Assembly (NCBI GenBank): GCA_937892995.1
Contig: CALBJS010000293.1
Coordinates: 1-20,631, forward strand
Reading direction: 5' to 3'
Source of the DNA: an uncultured Peptococcaceae bacterium
Lineage (GTDB): Bacteria; Bacillota; Desulfitobacteriia; Desulfitobacteriales; Syntrophobotulaceae
Length of the DNA: 20,631 nucleotides
Part shown: one piece after another, positions 1-7,529 of the stretch
Layout of the letters: each line of letters begins with the position of its first letter
How positions within the stretch are numbered: the first letter of the stretch is position 1
Program-made: the position numbers and the translations under genes
The notes under the pieces: model-generated
The model's database searches: none
Seen by the model: the letters and a program-made list of their open reading frames with translations, nothing else
Told to the model about the DNA's origin: nothing

Positions 1-213
1 GGATATAAGCTTGGTAATCTAGATTGTATAATTGTGGCTCAAAAGCCGAAGCTAGCTCCCTACATAGATCTGATGAGGGCCAATATTGCCAGGGTGTTGA
101 GCACAGAAACTGAACGGATCTCCATTAAGGCCACTACGACAGAGCACCTCGGTTTTGAGGGCCGAGAAGAGGGTATAAGCTCGCAGGCCGTAGTTTGTCT
201 TCTATCCATTTGA
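1..213 (+). CDS. ispF: 2-C-methyl-D-erythritol 2,4-cyclodiphosphate synthase, C-terminal part (5' truncated by window)
   Basis: Frame 1 is open from the first base to TGA at 211-213 and encodes the last 70 residues. The stretch GNLDCIIVAQKPKLAPYI followed by KATTTEHLGFEGREEGI is the conserved C-terminal half of IspF: the KATTTE segment belongs to the cytidine and metal-site region, and the LGF-GR-EGI segment ends the family fold. IspF closes the cyclodiphosphate ring in the MEP route to isoprenoids, in the cytoplasm. The start and the N-terminal zinc ligands lie outside the window. ispF upstream of gltX is the usual order in clostridia and supports the call. Confidence 0.9.
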   Translation, partial: GYKLGNLDCIIVAQKPKLAPYIDLMRANIARVLSTETERISIKATTTEHLGFEGREEGISSQAVVCLLSI

Positions 214-305
214 ACTGGGATAATGAAGCTCCATTTCATACGTGATATAATAATAAACAGGTTTTAACTATTAACAATAGTACAGTTAGAAACGAGGTTA
301 GGATT
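214..305 (+). promoter_or_regulatory. ispF-gltX intergenic region with possible -10 box and gltX RBS
   Basis: A perfect TATAAT lies at 246-251, but no convincing -35 box is found 16-18 nt upstream, so promoter activity is uncertain. A 6-bp inverted repeat, ACTATT-AAC-AATAGT, follows at 267-281. A GAGG ribosome binding site at about 294-297 serves the gltX ATG at 306. No T-box leader fits in these 92 bases. Confidence 0.3.
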
Positions 306-1058
306 ATGACAGTTAAAGTTAGGTTTGCCCCCAGTCCGACCGGGCCTCTCCACATCGGAGGAGCTAGATCGGCTCTGTTTAATTATCTGTTTGCCGAAGG
401 GAAAGGCGGTACTTTTATCTTAAGGATAGAAGACACCGATCTGGAAAGATCGAGCCGGGAATCAGAGGAAGGTATTATTGACGCTTTACATTGGCTGGGC
501 ATAAATTGGAATGAAGGAATAGAAGTCGGGGGAGAGAACGGTCCTTATAGACAGACCGAGAGGCTTGCTACATATCAGGAGTATACTTCTAAGCTTCTGC
601 AAGAGGGCCATGCCTATCTCTGCTATTGCTCAGAAGAGGAATTGGAGCAGGAGAGACAAGAACTTATAGCTCGTGGGGAAACCCCTCGCTATCTGGGAAA
701 GTGCCGGTCCTTAACCGAGGGACAGCGTCAGGCCTTTGAGACTGAGGGACGAAAGCCTGTGGTCAGGTTCAAAGTACCGGAAGGGCAGCAGATCGTCATC
801 AATGACCTTGTCCGGGGGAAAGTGATGTTCGAGAGTGATGATATCGGGGATTATATCATTGTCAAATCAGATGGCATTCCAACTTATAACTACGCTGTGG
901 TGATAGATGATGCCCTTATGAAGATCACGCAGGTTATCCGGGGGGAAGAACATCTTTCCAACACTCCTCGCCAGATTTTAATCTATGAAGCCTTAGGAAT
1001 GAAGGTCCCTGACTTTGCTCATATCTCCCTCATTCTGAACACCGAAGGAAGAAAATGA
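306..1058 (+). CDS. gltX: Glutamyl-tRNA synthetase, N-terminal fragment (frame broken at KMSKS)
   Basis: This frame encodes the class I catalytic domain of GluRS, which charges tRNA-Glu (and often tRNA-Gln in Bacillota) with glutamate. The signature RFAPSPTGPLHIGGARSALF, with the HIGH-like motif, lies at residues 6-25. LRIEDTDLERS, SDGIPTYNYAVVIDD and the VIRGEEHLSNTPRQ segment follow in the family order. The frame ends at LILNTEGRK plus TGA (1056-1058), exactly where the KMSKR motif should begin. The next frame starts MSKRDG at 1055, so a single missing A in the run at 1052-1055 explains the break. Joined, the two parts give about 485 residues, the normal GluRS length. A sequencing or assembly error is the simplest reading; a real split gene, frameshifting or a mutation is possible. 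Confidence 0.9.
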   Translation: MTVKVRFAPSPTGPLHIGGARSALFNYLFAEGKGGTFILRIEDTDLERSSRESEEGIIDALHWLGINWNEGIEVGGENGPYRQTERLATYQEYTSKLLQEGHAYLCYCSEEELEQERQELIARGETPRYLGKCRSLTEGQRQAFETEGRKPVVRFKVPEGQQIVINDLVRGKVMFESDDIGDYIIVKSDGIPTYNYAVVIDDALMKITQVIRGEEHLSNTPRQILIYEALGMKVPDFAHISLILNTEGRK

Positions 1059-1762
1059 GCAAACGTGATGGGGACACAGCCGTTATAGATTATTTTAACA
1101 AAGGATACCTTCCCCAAGCGGTGGTTAATTTTATTTCTCTTTTAGGTTGGTCACCCTCTGGGGAGCAGGAGTTCTTCTCTCTCGAAGAGCTCAAGCAGGA
1201 ATTTTCCTTGGAGAAAGTCTCGAAGAGTCCTGCAGTTTTTGATCTCCATAAGCTTAACTATATTAATTCCCATTATTTAAAAGAAACTCCTGATGAAGAG
1301 TTGATAGACTTAACCTTACCGTTTCTTAGAGAGAGCGGTCTCTTCCCTAATGAAAAGCTTACTAATCAGGAAAAACAGTGGATAGCCGGTTTTATTGGTG
1401 CGGTTAAAGAAAAGGTCAACAACCTTAGTGAGGTTAAGGAGTATATTCATTATTTTTCGGGAACGGAAGTTGAAATGCCTGATGAGGAAGCTAAGCAGAT
1501 TCTAAAGGGTGAAACCGTTTCGGCGGTGCTCGACCTTTTTTGGGACAAAGTGGAATCCTCAGAGTTTCTCGACTCCGCCGCTTCCAAGGCTATTCTCAAA
1601 AAGATCACCAAGGAACTCAAACTTAAAGGTAAAGATGTCTATATGCCGATCCGTATTGCCCTTACAGGGCAAATGCATGGCCCGGACCTTGATAGGATTA
1701 TGGCTCTTCTTGGGAAAGACAATCTAAAAGCTCGCTTAGATCAGACCCTGAAATTATTATAG
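1055..1762 (+). CDS. gltX: Glutamyl-tRNA synthetase, C-terminal fragment (KMSKS loop and anticodon-binding domain)
   Basis: This is the rest of GluRS in the -1 frame. It begins with MSKRDGDTAVIDYFNKGYLP, the KMSKS-type ATP-binding loop and the start of the stem-contact fold. It continues with ALLxWSP-like LLGWSPSGEQE, then the helical anticodon-binding domain, ending near TGQMHGPDLDRIMALLGKD as in full-length bacterial GluRS. The ATG at 1055 overlaps the TGA of the upstream frame (ATGA) and has AAGGA at 1045-1049, 5 nt away. Reinitiation or an SD-stimulated -1 slip is therefore mechanically possible. However, those bases also encode the conserved residues E-G-R-K, so they are no proof of a designed signal. 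There is no second gltX in the window. Confidence 0.9.
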   Translation: MSKRDGDTAVIDYFNKGYLPQAVVNFISLLGWSPSGEQEFFSLEELKQEFSLEKVSKSPAVFDLHKLNYINSHYLKETPDEELIDLTLPFLRESGLFPNEKLTNQEKQWIAGFIGAVKEKVNNLSEVKEYIHYFSGTEVEMPDEEAKQILKGETVSAVLDLFWDKVESSEFLDSAASKAILKKITKELKLKGKDVYMPIRIALTGQMHGPDLDRIMALLGKDNLKARLDQTLKLL

Positions 1763-1811
1763 TTAATTTGGTGGAAATTATCGCCTGGATTATTAGAAGG
1801 AGGAAACTGTG

Positions 1812-3242
1812 ATGGCTATCAAACTATTCAATTCCCTCACCCGCCGCAAAGAGGAATTTGTACCCAGGGAGCCGGGGAAGGCCGCCATTTATGCTTGCGG
1901 ACCGACTACCTATAATTACTTTCATCTTGGGAATGCCCGGATGTTGGTAGTCTTTGATATGGTTAGGCGGTATTTAATTTATAAAGGGTATGAGGTAACC
2001 TATGTCCAGAATTTTACGGATGTAGACGATAAGATTATTAAGAAGGCAGTCGAAGAGGATTGTGACCCGCTAGTGCTTGCCCAGAAATATATCGACGAAT
2101 ATTTTAAAGATGCTAAAGCCTTGAACATCATCCCGGCCGATGTTCATCCCAAGGCCACTGAGCATATTAATGAAATGATCGAGATTATCAAAAAGCTGGA
2201 GGCAAAAGGATTAGCCTACAACGTTGATGGGGATGTTTATTATGCGGTAGAAAAATTCTCCGAATACGGTAAGCTTTCGGGAAGAACCCTAGAAGATATG
2301 CTTGCCGGGGCGAGAGTAGACGTTAACGAGAGGAAGCGTAATCCTATGGACTTTGCCCTCTGGAAAAAAGCGAAAGAAGGGGAACCTTGTTGGGCAAGTC
2401 CTTGGGGTGAGGGTAGACCGGGATGGCATATCGAGTGTTCAGCGATGGCTCTCAAATATCTGGGACCGGAATTTGATATCCACGGTGGGGGAGGAGATCT
2501 GATATTCCCTCATCATGAAAATGAAATTGCCCAATCAGAGGGTTGTCTTGATGGTCAACGATTCGCCAAGTACTGGATGCATAATGCTTTTATCACCATT
2601 AATCAGGAGAAGATGTCCAAATCTTTGGGGAATTTCTTTTTAGTCCGGGATGTGGTCGAAAAGTTTCCCGGGGAGGTCATCAGGTTTTATCTTTTGGGTA
2701 CCCATTACCGTAGTCCTTTGGATTTTGATGATGAGAAGCTGGTCATGGCTTCTAAGGGTCTGGATAGGCTGAAGAATAGTGTTCGCTTGGCTCAAGAAGC
2801 TCTTAGTAAGGTTTTGCCGGATGAAGAACCTCGGATAGAAGACGAACTTGTTAAGGCTTCTCAGAAGGCTCGTAGAGATTTTGAAGAAGCTATGGATGAT
2901 GACTTTAATTCGGCCCAGGCCTATGCTGCTTTGTTCGAATTAGCTAAAGATCTTAATACTTATCTTACTAGAAAGTCCAGAAAGCCTTATTCGCTAACCG
3001 AGGCCTGCAATACTTTATTAGAATTGGCCGGAGTGCTGGGATTCGATCTGGAAGCAGAAATAGAAGACTCTCAGACGGATACGGGAAAGCTTGCCCAAGT
3101 TATGGAATTGGTTCTGGAGATTCGGCTTAAGGCCCGTAAGAATAAGGATTGGGCAACCGCCGATTTGATTAGAGATAGGATGAAAGAGATCGGAATCGTG
3201 ATAGAAGATACGCCTGATGGTGCTAGGTGGTACCTGGGGTAA
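1812..3242 (+). CDS. cysS: Cysteinyl-tRNA synthetase
   Basis: CysRS attaches cysteine to tRNA-Cys in the cytoplasm. The protein has about 476 residues, normal for the family. Near the N-terminus is YACGPTTYNYFHLGNAR, holding the first zinc-binding Cys and the HIGH-like HLGN. The middle carries GRPGWHIECSAMA and DLIFPHHENEIAQSE with the other Cys and His zinc ligands. The KMSKS loop is seen exactly as EKMSKSLGNF, followed by a helical C-terminal domain. AGGAGG at 1798-1803 lies 8 nt before the ATG at 1812; an in-frame GTG at 1809 is the alternative start. cysE, which commonly separates gltX and cysS in Bacillota, is missing here: only 49 bases lie between them. Confidence 0.97.
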   Translation: MAIKLFNSLTRRKEEFVPREPGKAAIYACGPTTYNYFHLGNARMLVVFDMVRRYLIYKGYEVTYVQNFTDVDDKIIKKAVEEDCDPLVLAQKYIDEYFKDAKALNIIPADVHPKATEHINEMIEIIKKLEAKGLAYNVDGDVYYAVEKFSEYGKLSGRTLEDMLAGARVDVNERKRNPMDFALWKKAKEGEPCWASPWGEGRPGWHIECSAMALKYLGPEFDIHGGGGDLIFPHHENEIAQSEGCLDGQRFAKYWMHNAFITINQEKMSKSLGNFFLVRDVVEKFPGEVIRFYLLGTHYRSPLDFDDEKLVMASKGLDRLKNSVRLAQEALSKVLPDEEPRIEDELVKASQKARRDFEEAMDDDFNSAQAYAALFELAKDLNTYLTRKSRKPYSLTEACNTLLELAGVLGFDLEAEIEDSQTDTGKLAQVMELVLEIRLKARKNKDWATADLIRDRMKEIGIVIEDTPDGARWYLG

Positions 3243-3331
3243 GACTGTTAGAAAAATCCTAAAACTAAGCGTTGTTGCTTTTAGACTTTTTGAACAGTCC
3301 TGGAAACGTTAAGCTAAAGGAAGGGAACATT

Positions 3332-3778
3332 TTGGATTATCTGGACGGAACCGAAGAGTGTAGTGGCCTGCTTGAAAGTTGGCCGGTAAAAATAAATAAG
3401 AGGTGGCAGGATGTTAATATCCTGCTGCTTGCTTATCTCGGAGATGCAGTATATGAGCTCTGGGTACGCAAACATCTCTTTGAAAAGGGAATAGAAAAGG
3501 TAGAAGAGATGCATAAAGCGGCTATTTATCACGTTCAAGCTAAGACCCAGGCAGGAATATTAAAGCATCTTATGGATGAACTTGATGAGACTGAGACCGA
3601 CGTTGTCATGCGAGGACGTAATACCAAAGGTCATCATCCTCGTAATGTTGACGTTGTCACCTATAGACATGCCACTGCTTTCGAAGCCTTAGTGGGATAT
3701 TGGTATCTTACGGACAAAAAGACCAGGATGAAGGAAATGCTGGATAGGATAGATGTGATTCTGGAAAAATTGGAGTGA
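3332..3778 (+). CDS. mrnC: Mini-ribonuclease III (23S rRNA maturation)
   Basis: Mini-RNase III is a homodimeric RNase III catalytic domain without a dsRNA-binding domain; in Bacillus it trims the ends of 23S rRNA precursor. The motif LAYLGDAVYELWVRKHL carries the catalytic Asp of the family, and RGRNTKGHH, DVVTYRHATAFEALVGYWYL follow as in Bacillus MrnC. I choose TTG 3332 as start because AAGGAAGGG at 3317-3325 lies 6 nt upstream, giving 148 residues, close to the family norm. The frame is open back to TTG 3272 but that start has no RBS and adds 20 unlikely residues. Position after cysS is conserved in Bacillota. Confidence 0.92.
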   Translation: MDYLDGTEECSGLLESWPVKINKRWQDVNILLLAYLGDAVYELWVRKHLFEKGIEKVEEMHKAAIYHVQAKTQAGILKHLMDELDETETDVVMRGRNTKGHHPRNVDVVTYRHATAFEALVGYWYLTDKKTRMKEMLDRIDVILEKLE

Positions 3779-3789
3779 GGTAAATTATT

Positions 3790-4620
3790 GTGAGCAAAGC
3801 TGATAATATTTTTATTTCCATGTGCAGGGATATTATTGATCATGGATTTTCTTCCGAAGGAGAAAAAGTCAGAGCTAAGTGGGAGGATGGTACTCCTGCC
3901 CATACCATAAAAAAATTTGCTGTGGTCAATAGATATAACTTGGCAGATGAGTTTCCGATTCTTACCTTAAGGCCCACCAATTTAAAAGCGGCCATCGATG
4001 AAATGCTCTGGATCTGGCAAAAGAAATCAAATAATATTAAGGATCTAAATAGCCATATTTGGGACAGCTGGGCCAATGAAGAGGGTTCGATAGGGAAAGC
4101 TTACGGCTATCAACTTGGTATAAAACACAAATATCCTGAAGGGGAATTTGACCAGGTAGACAGGGTCATATTTGATTTAAAGCATAATCCCTATAGCCGA
4201 AGGATTATTGTCAACATGTATAACCATCATGATCTGCATGAGATGAATCTTTATCCTTGTGCCTATAGTATGACTTTCAATGTTACGGATACTAAACTCA
4301 ATGCTATCCTGAATCAAAGATCTCAAGATATTTTAGTGGCTAATAATTGGAATGTAGCCCAATACGCGATTCTAGTACATATGTTGGCTCAGGTAAATCG
4401 GCTTGAAGTGGGGGAACTTGTTCATGTCATTGCTGATGCCCATATTTACGATAGGCATATTCCTTTGATAGAAGAACTTATCCGCAGGAAATCCTATTCA
4501 GCCCCGCGGCTGATCATTAATCCGGATGTTCAGAACTTTTACGATTTTAAGGTTAGTGATTTTAGATTGGAAGGCTATCAAAGCGGTGCTCAGATTAAAA
4601 AAATTCCTGTTGCTGTTTGA
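3790..4620 (+). CDS. thyA: Thymidylate synthase ThyA
   Basis: ThyA methylates dUMP to dTMP with methylene-tetrahydrofolate and releases dihydrofolate. The 276-residue protein has the catalytic Cys157 in NLYPCAYSM, the arginine pair of the dUMP phosphate site in NPYSRRIIV (about 134-142), QRSQD at 176-180, the NNWNVAQYA segment, and the C-terminus ending in VAV. IWDSWANEEGSIGKAYGYQLG-like sequence and NPDVQNFYDFKV match the Bacillus subtilis ThyA branch. Translation starts at GTG 3790 behind GTGAGG at 3775-3780. dfrA follows 13 nt later, and its product would recycle the dihydrofolate. The pair sits where related clostridia often have the flavin-dependent ThyX. Confidence 0.95.
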   Translation: MSKADNIFISMCRDIIDHGFSSEGEKVRAKWEDGTPAHTIKKFAVVNRYNLADEFPILTLRPTNLKAAIDEMLWIWQKKSNNIKDLNSHIWDSWANEEGSIGKAYGYQLGIKHKYPEGEFDQVDRVIFDLKHNPYSRRIIVNMYNHHDLHEMNLYPCAYSMTFNVTDTKLNAILNQRSQDILVANNWNVAQYAILVHMLAQVNRLEVGELVHVIADAHIYDRHIPLIEELIRRKSYSAPRLIINPDVQNFYDFKVSDFRLEGYQSGAQIKKIPVAV

Positions 4621-4633
4621 GAAGGAGAGTCTT

Positions 4634-5125
4634 ATGAAGGCGATTGTGGCAGTTGATCTTGATTGGGGAATTGGTTATAAGGGTAACTTGTTACAGAGAA
4701 TTCCGGCGGATATGAAGTATTTCAGGGAGAAAACCATAGGTAAAGTCGTGATCATGGGCAGGGAAACCTTTGAATCTCTACCTAGGAAAGAACCTTTGAA
4801 AGATAGAATTAACATTGTCTTAAGCAGGGATGAACAGTTTAAGAATGAAAAGATAATAATTTGCCGCTCCTTAGAGGAACTATTCTTAAAGCTTGAAAAG
4901 TATGATTCGGAAGATTTGTTTGTTATCGGCGGAGAATCAGTATACATTCAGTTGCTTCCTTATTGCACAGTAGTTTACGTGACTAAAATAGAAAACATCT
5001 ATCCGGCGGATAAATTTTTCATTAACCTAGACCAACATGAGTCTTGGAAATTATCGGAACTTAGTGATGCCCAAAGTTATGATGCGATTTCTTATCGCTT
5101 TCTTAAATATCTAAATCAAGGGTAG
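4634..5125 (+). CDS. dfrA: Dihydrofolate reductase
   Basis: DHFR reduces dihydrofolate to tetrahydrofolate with NADPH. The 163-residue product is of standard length. MKAIVAVDLDWGIGYKGNLL is the typical N-terminus with the Met20-type loop. Asp26 in RIPADMKYF is the active-site acid, MGRETFESLP holds the NADPH-binding Arg-Thr pair, and VIGGESVY is the conserved cis Gly-Gly turn. The start is ATG 4634 behind GAAGGAGAG (4621-4629); upstream in-frame codons overlap the end of thyA and are not needed. The gene follows thyA by 13 nt, so the two are almost certainly co-transcribed and co-functional. Confidence 0.95.
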   Translation: MKAIVAVDLDWGIGYKGNLLQRIPADMKYFREKTIGKVVIMGRETFESLPRKEPLKDRINIVLSRDEQFKNEKIIICRSLEELFLKLEKYDSEDLFVIGGESVYIQLLPYCTVVYVTKIENIYPADKFFINLDQHESWKLSELSDAQSYDAISYRFLKYLNQG

Positions 5126-5134
5126 GTGATAGAT

Positions 5135-5902
5135 ATGGATGAGGGTATAGTTTGCGGGCGAAATGCGGTTCTGGAACTAATAAAGTCGGGAAATCCCGTA
5201 AATAAGGTTCTGGTCAAAAATGAAAAGGGACAGGGTAGAAACGCCGATATCTTACATTTCGTTAAAGAGAAGGGAATACCTTATCAATTTGTGGAAAGTA
5301 TTGTGCTGGATAAACATAGCTCTGGAGAAAAGCACCAAGGCGTGGTAGCTTTTACGGCTTGCAGGGAATATGCAGAACCAGGGGACATCCTGGCAATAGC
5401 AAGGAATAAGGGTGAGGACCCTTTCATCCTGGTTCTGGATGAGATAGAAGATCCGCATAATCTTGGAGCCCTGCTGAGAACAGCGGATGCAGCCGGGGTC
5501 CACGGGGTGATCATCCCTAAAAGACGAAGTGCCGGACTTACTCCTGCAGTGGGCCGAACATCAGCCGGGGCAGTAGAATATGTACCAGTGGCCAGAGTTA
5601 GCAATCTAGTCCAAACCTTGAAATATTTACAAGCGGAAGGTTGTTGGATATCCGGGGCAGAAGCAGGTGGGAAAGAAATCTACCAAGCTGATCTAACGGG
5701 ACCGAGAGTCATCGTGATAGGCGGCGAGGATAAAGGATTAGGTAGGCTCATCAAGGAAACTTGCGATGAGATAGTATCCCTTCCTATGCTGGGACGGATT
5801 TCCTCCCTTAATGCCAGCGTAGCCGGTTCAATTATTATGTATGAGGTCAGAAGACAGAGAAACCAAGGATTATCCGACATATCCCGTCAATCTTCACCTT
5901 GA
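5135..5902 (+). CDS. rlmB: 23S rRNA 2'-O-ribose methyltransferase (TrmH/SpoU family), RlmB-like
   Basis: This is a SPOUT-fold RNA methyltransferase. An N-terminal L30e-like RNA-binding domain (about residues 1-75, ending at HQGVVAF) precedes the knotted catalytic domain. SPOUT motif 1 is seen as LDEIEDPHNLGALLRTADAA, motif 2 as IGGEDKGLGRLI, and motif 3 as LGRISSLNASVAGSIIMYE. Family members methylate G2251 of 23S rRNA in E. coli; the exact target here is unproven. ATG 5135 is preferred, with AGGTGAT at 5124-5130. GTG 5126, directly after the dfrA stop, is an alternative. yacP, often found between rlmB and sigH, is absent. Confidence 0.93.
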   Translation: MDEGIVCGRNAVLELIKSGNPVNKVLVKNEKGQGRNADILHFVKEKGIPYQFVESIVLDKHSSGEKHQGVVAFTACREYAEPGDILAIARNKGEDPFILVLDEIEDPHNLGALLRTADAAGVHGVIIPKRRSAGLTPAVGRTSAGAVEYVPVARVSNLVQTLKYLQAEGCWISGAEAGGKEIYQADLTGPRVIVIGGEDKGLGRLIKETCDEIVSLPMLGRISSLNASVAGSIIMYEVRRQRNQGLSDISRQSSP

Positions 5903-5928
5903 CGCTATTTGGGCATTTCGGGTATAAT
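5899..5928 (+). promoter_or_regulatory. Sigma-A type promoter of sigH
   Basis: TTGACG at 5899-5904 and a perfect TATAAT at 5923-5928 are separated by 18 nt. The -35 box overlaps the last codons of rlmB. Transcription would begin near 5935, so any sigH start codon upstream of that, such as TTG 5909, cannot be used from this promoter. Confidence 0.75.
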
Positions 5929-5998
5929 TACAATGTTATGTACAGAATTCACGCGGCATCACCGTTTCCTTCGTGAATTAACTTCGGGAGGGATGGAT

Positions 5999-6652
5999 TT
6001 GACTTATAATCTCCAGCCAGAGATTCCAGATGATTTTGAAGCAAATGAATTCGTAGCAGATGAAGAATTAGTTGAATTGGCGAAATTAGGTGACGCTGCT
6101 GCCCAAGAGTATTTGATCAATAAATACAAAAATTTTGTCAGGGCTAAAGCCAGATCATACTTCTTAATAGGAGCTGATCGGGAAGATATCATTCAAGAAG
6201 GTATGATCGGTCTTTATAAAGCTATCCGTGATTTTAGAGAGGACAAGCTTTCCTCTTTTAGAGCATTTGCCGAGCTTTGTATTACTAGGCAGATAATAAC
6301 TGCGATAAAAACTGCTACCCGCCAAAAACATATTCCGCTTAACTCTTATATTTCCTTAAATAAACCTATTTATGATGAGGACTCTGACAGAACACTTTTA
6401 GATGTTATTTCCGGTAATAAGATAACGGATCCGGAAGAACTAGTTATAAGTAGAGAAGAATTCGATGATATCGAAGAAAAGATGGGTGAAATCCTAAGCT
6501 CTTTAGAATGGGAGGTCCTAATGGCCTATCTAGAGGGGAAATCTTATCAGGAGATAGCGGTGGATTTACAAAGACATGTTAAATCCATTGACAATGCCCT
6601 GCAGAGAGTGAAAAGGAAACTGGAGAGATACCTCGAACACAGGGGAGCATAG
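5999..6652 (+). CDS. sigH: RNA polymerase sigma factor SigH (Spo0H)
   Basis: SigH is the early stationary-phase and sporulation-onset sigma factor. The product is a near-complete match to the family. Region 2 has ITKYRNFVRA-like INKYKNFVRAKARSYFLIGA, then REDIIQEGMIGLYKAIRDF and FRAFAELCITRQIITAIK. The spacer TRQKHIPLNSYISL follows, and region 4 has YLEGKSYQEIA and KSIDNALQRVKRKLERYL. GGAGGG at 5987-5992 lies 6 nt before TTG 5999, giving 217 residues, as in Bacillus (218). ATG 5993 directly abuts the RBS and is less likely; an upstream TTG at 5909 lies inside the promoter. Its presence with tlp points to a spore former. Confidence 0.95.
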   Translation: MTYNLQPEIPDDFEANEFVADEELVELAKLGDAAAQEYLINKYKNFVRAKARSYFLIGADREDIIQEGMIGLYKAIRDFREDKLSSFRAFAELCITRQIITAIKTATRQKHIPLNSYISLNKPIYDEDSDRTLLDVISGNKITDPEELVISREEFDDIEEKMGEILSSLEWEVLMAYLEGKSYQEIAVDLQRHVKSIDNALQRVKRKLERYLEHRGA

Positions 6653-6760
6653 ATCTTGAAAGCGTAATGTTTGCTTTAACCAATTTTTAGCTTAATTGAT
6701 TTGATTTAGTCGGAATACTATAGTGGATTTATTTGGCAGAGAAAAATCTTCCTAATATTG

Positions 6761-6790
6761 TTGACAATAAGCAAGAATGTCTGTTACAAT
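6761..6790 (+). promoter_or_regulatory. Promoter of the tRNA cluster
   Basis: A consensus TTGACA (6761-6766) and TACAAT (6785-6790) with 18-nt spacing lie 15 nt before the first tRNA. The terminator at 7204-7236 closes the transcript. Confidence 0.8.
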
Positions 6791-6805
6791 ACATTGGTGT
6801 CCGAT

Positions 6806-6881
6806 GCCGACGTAGCTCAATTGGCAGAGCAGCTGATTTGTAATCAGCAGGTTGCGGGTTCGAGTCCCATCGTCGGCTCCA
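6806..6881 (+). tRNA. tRNA-Thr (anticodon UGU)
   Basis: The acceptor stem GCCGACG (6806-6812) pairs with CGTCGGC (6871-6877), followed by T and an encoded CCA. The anticodon stem-loop CTGATTTGTAATCAG has TGT as anticodon. The D arm and the GTTCGAGTC T-loop region are canonical. The length is 76 nt including CCA. Confidence 0.97.
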
Positions 6882-6888
6882 GGTAAAC

Positions 6889-6972
6889 GGGTAGGTGGCC
6901 GAGTGGTTAAAGGCGGCAGACTGTAAATCTGTTCCGAGAGGTACGGTGGTTCGAATCCATCCCTACCCACCA
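6889..6972 (+). tRNA. tRNA-Tyr (anticodon GUA)
   Basis: GGGTAGG (6889-6895) pairs with CCTACCC (6962-6968), then A and an encoded CCA. The anticodon loop CTGTAAA contains GTA. The long variable arm expected of bacterial tRNA-Tyr is present, giving 84 nt. Only 7 nt separate it from tRNA-Thr. Confidence 0.96.
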
Positions 6973-6978
6973 CTTGTA

Positions 6979-7103
6979 AAGATCGAAGCTCGAAATCGGA
7001 AATCCGTGGAAGAGCGATTAGATCTTGAATATATAGAGATTCTTAAAAATGATAGAGTAAACAATCTAAAAAGGAATACGAGTATTCGAATAACGAATAT
7101 CGT
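6979..7103 (+). other. Structured spacer between tRNA-Tyr and tRNA-fMet
   Basis: Two potential foldings lie in this 145-nt spacer. The first nests three short helices: AAGATC (6979-6984) with GATCTT (7021-7026), GCTC (6988-6991) with GAGC (7012-7015), and CGG (6997-6999) with CCG (7004-7006). The second is a hairpin, ACGAGTATTCG (7078-7088) with CGAATATCGT (7094-7103) and one bulged G. They may be processing stems in the tRNA precursor; no known RNA family is recognised. Confidence 0.3.
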
Positions 7104-7117
7104 GCCTCGAAAAACAT

Positions 7118-7192
<75 letters not shown>

Positions 7193-7203
7193 AAGAAAAG
7201 TCA

Positions 7204-7236
7204 AACCTTCAGAGAATAATTCTCTGAAGGTTTTTT
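7204..7236 (+). terminator. Rho-independent terminator of the tRNA cluster
   Basis: AACCTTCAGAGAA (7204-7216), loop TAA, and TTCTCTGAAGGTT (7220-7232) form a perfect 13-bp stem followed by a T run to 7236. It starts 12 nt after tRNA-fMet. Confidence 0.95.
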
Positions 7237-7247
7237 GAATTTTATAC

Positions 7248-7394
7248 CTACCGAGAAACAGAATTTACTTTAATGGCAATAAAAGCACTTTGTTCTGTTG
7301 GATTTGCATCCTTGGCCTGCTGAATGGATAAAAGGGTCAAGTGCTCAATATTAAGGGTCTCGGTATCAATTAAGATGGGAGAAAAAGATTCGGC
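7248..7394 (-). pseudogene. Possible C-terminal gene remnant, unknown family
   Basis: On the minus strand a 48-codon open stretch ends at TAG (7250-7248). It is open from a stop at 7397-7395 and has no usable start codon. Its translation includes LNIEHLTLLSIQQAKDANPT and ends FIAIKVNSVSR, which has natural-looking composition. No RBS or N-terminus is seen, and the family is not recognised. It may be the tail of a gene deleted when the region rearranged, or chance. The rest of the 7237-7529 gap shows only the RBS of the next gene. Confidence 0.25.
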
Positions 7395-7529
7395 CTAAAC
7401 ATTAGGCAAATAGAAGGATAAAAGAATGTCGAGAGAGAAAATTGATAATGCGAAGAATAATAAAAATGGAAATAAAATGAAAATGGCAATTGGATTCAAG
7501 GTAATTGATAAAAACGGAGGAAAATGACT

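Noticed and set aside
1763..1811. T-box riboswitch before cysS
   Set aside because: The gap is only 49 bases and has no specifier stem, T-box sequence or terminator.
3272..3331. 20-residue N-terminal extension of mrnC from TTG 3272
   Set aside because: No RBS, and TTG 3332 has a strong RBS and gives the family's usual length.
5909..5998. N-terminal extension of SigH from TTG 5909
   Set aside because: The codon lies between the -35 and -10 boxes of the sigH promoter and the extra residues are not found in SigH proteins.
6752..6973. Minus-strand frame over tRNA-Thr and tRNA-Tyr giving a DGTRTRN-type peptide
   Set aside because: This is the well-known false protein read from antisense tRNA genes; both tRNAs fold perfectly on the plus strand.
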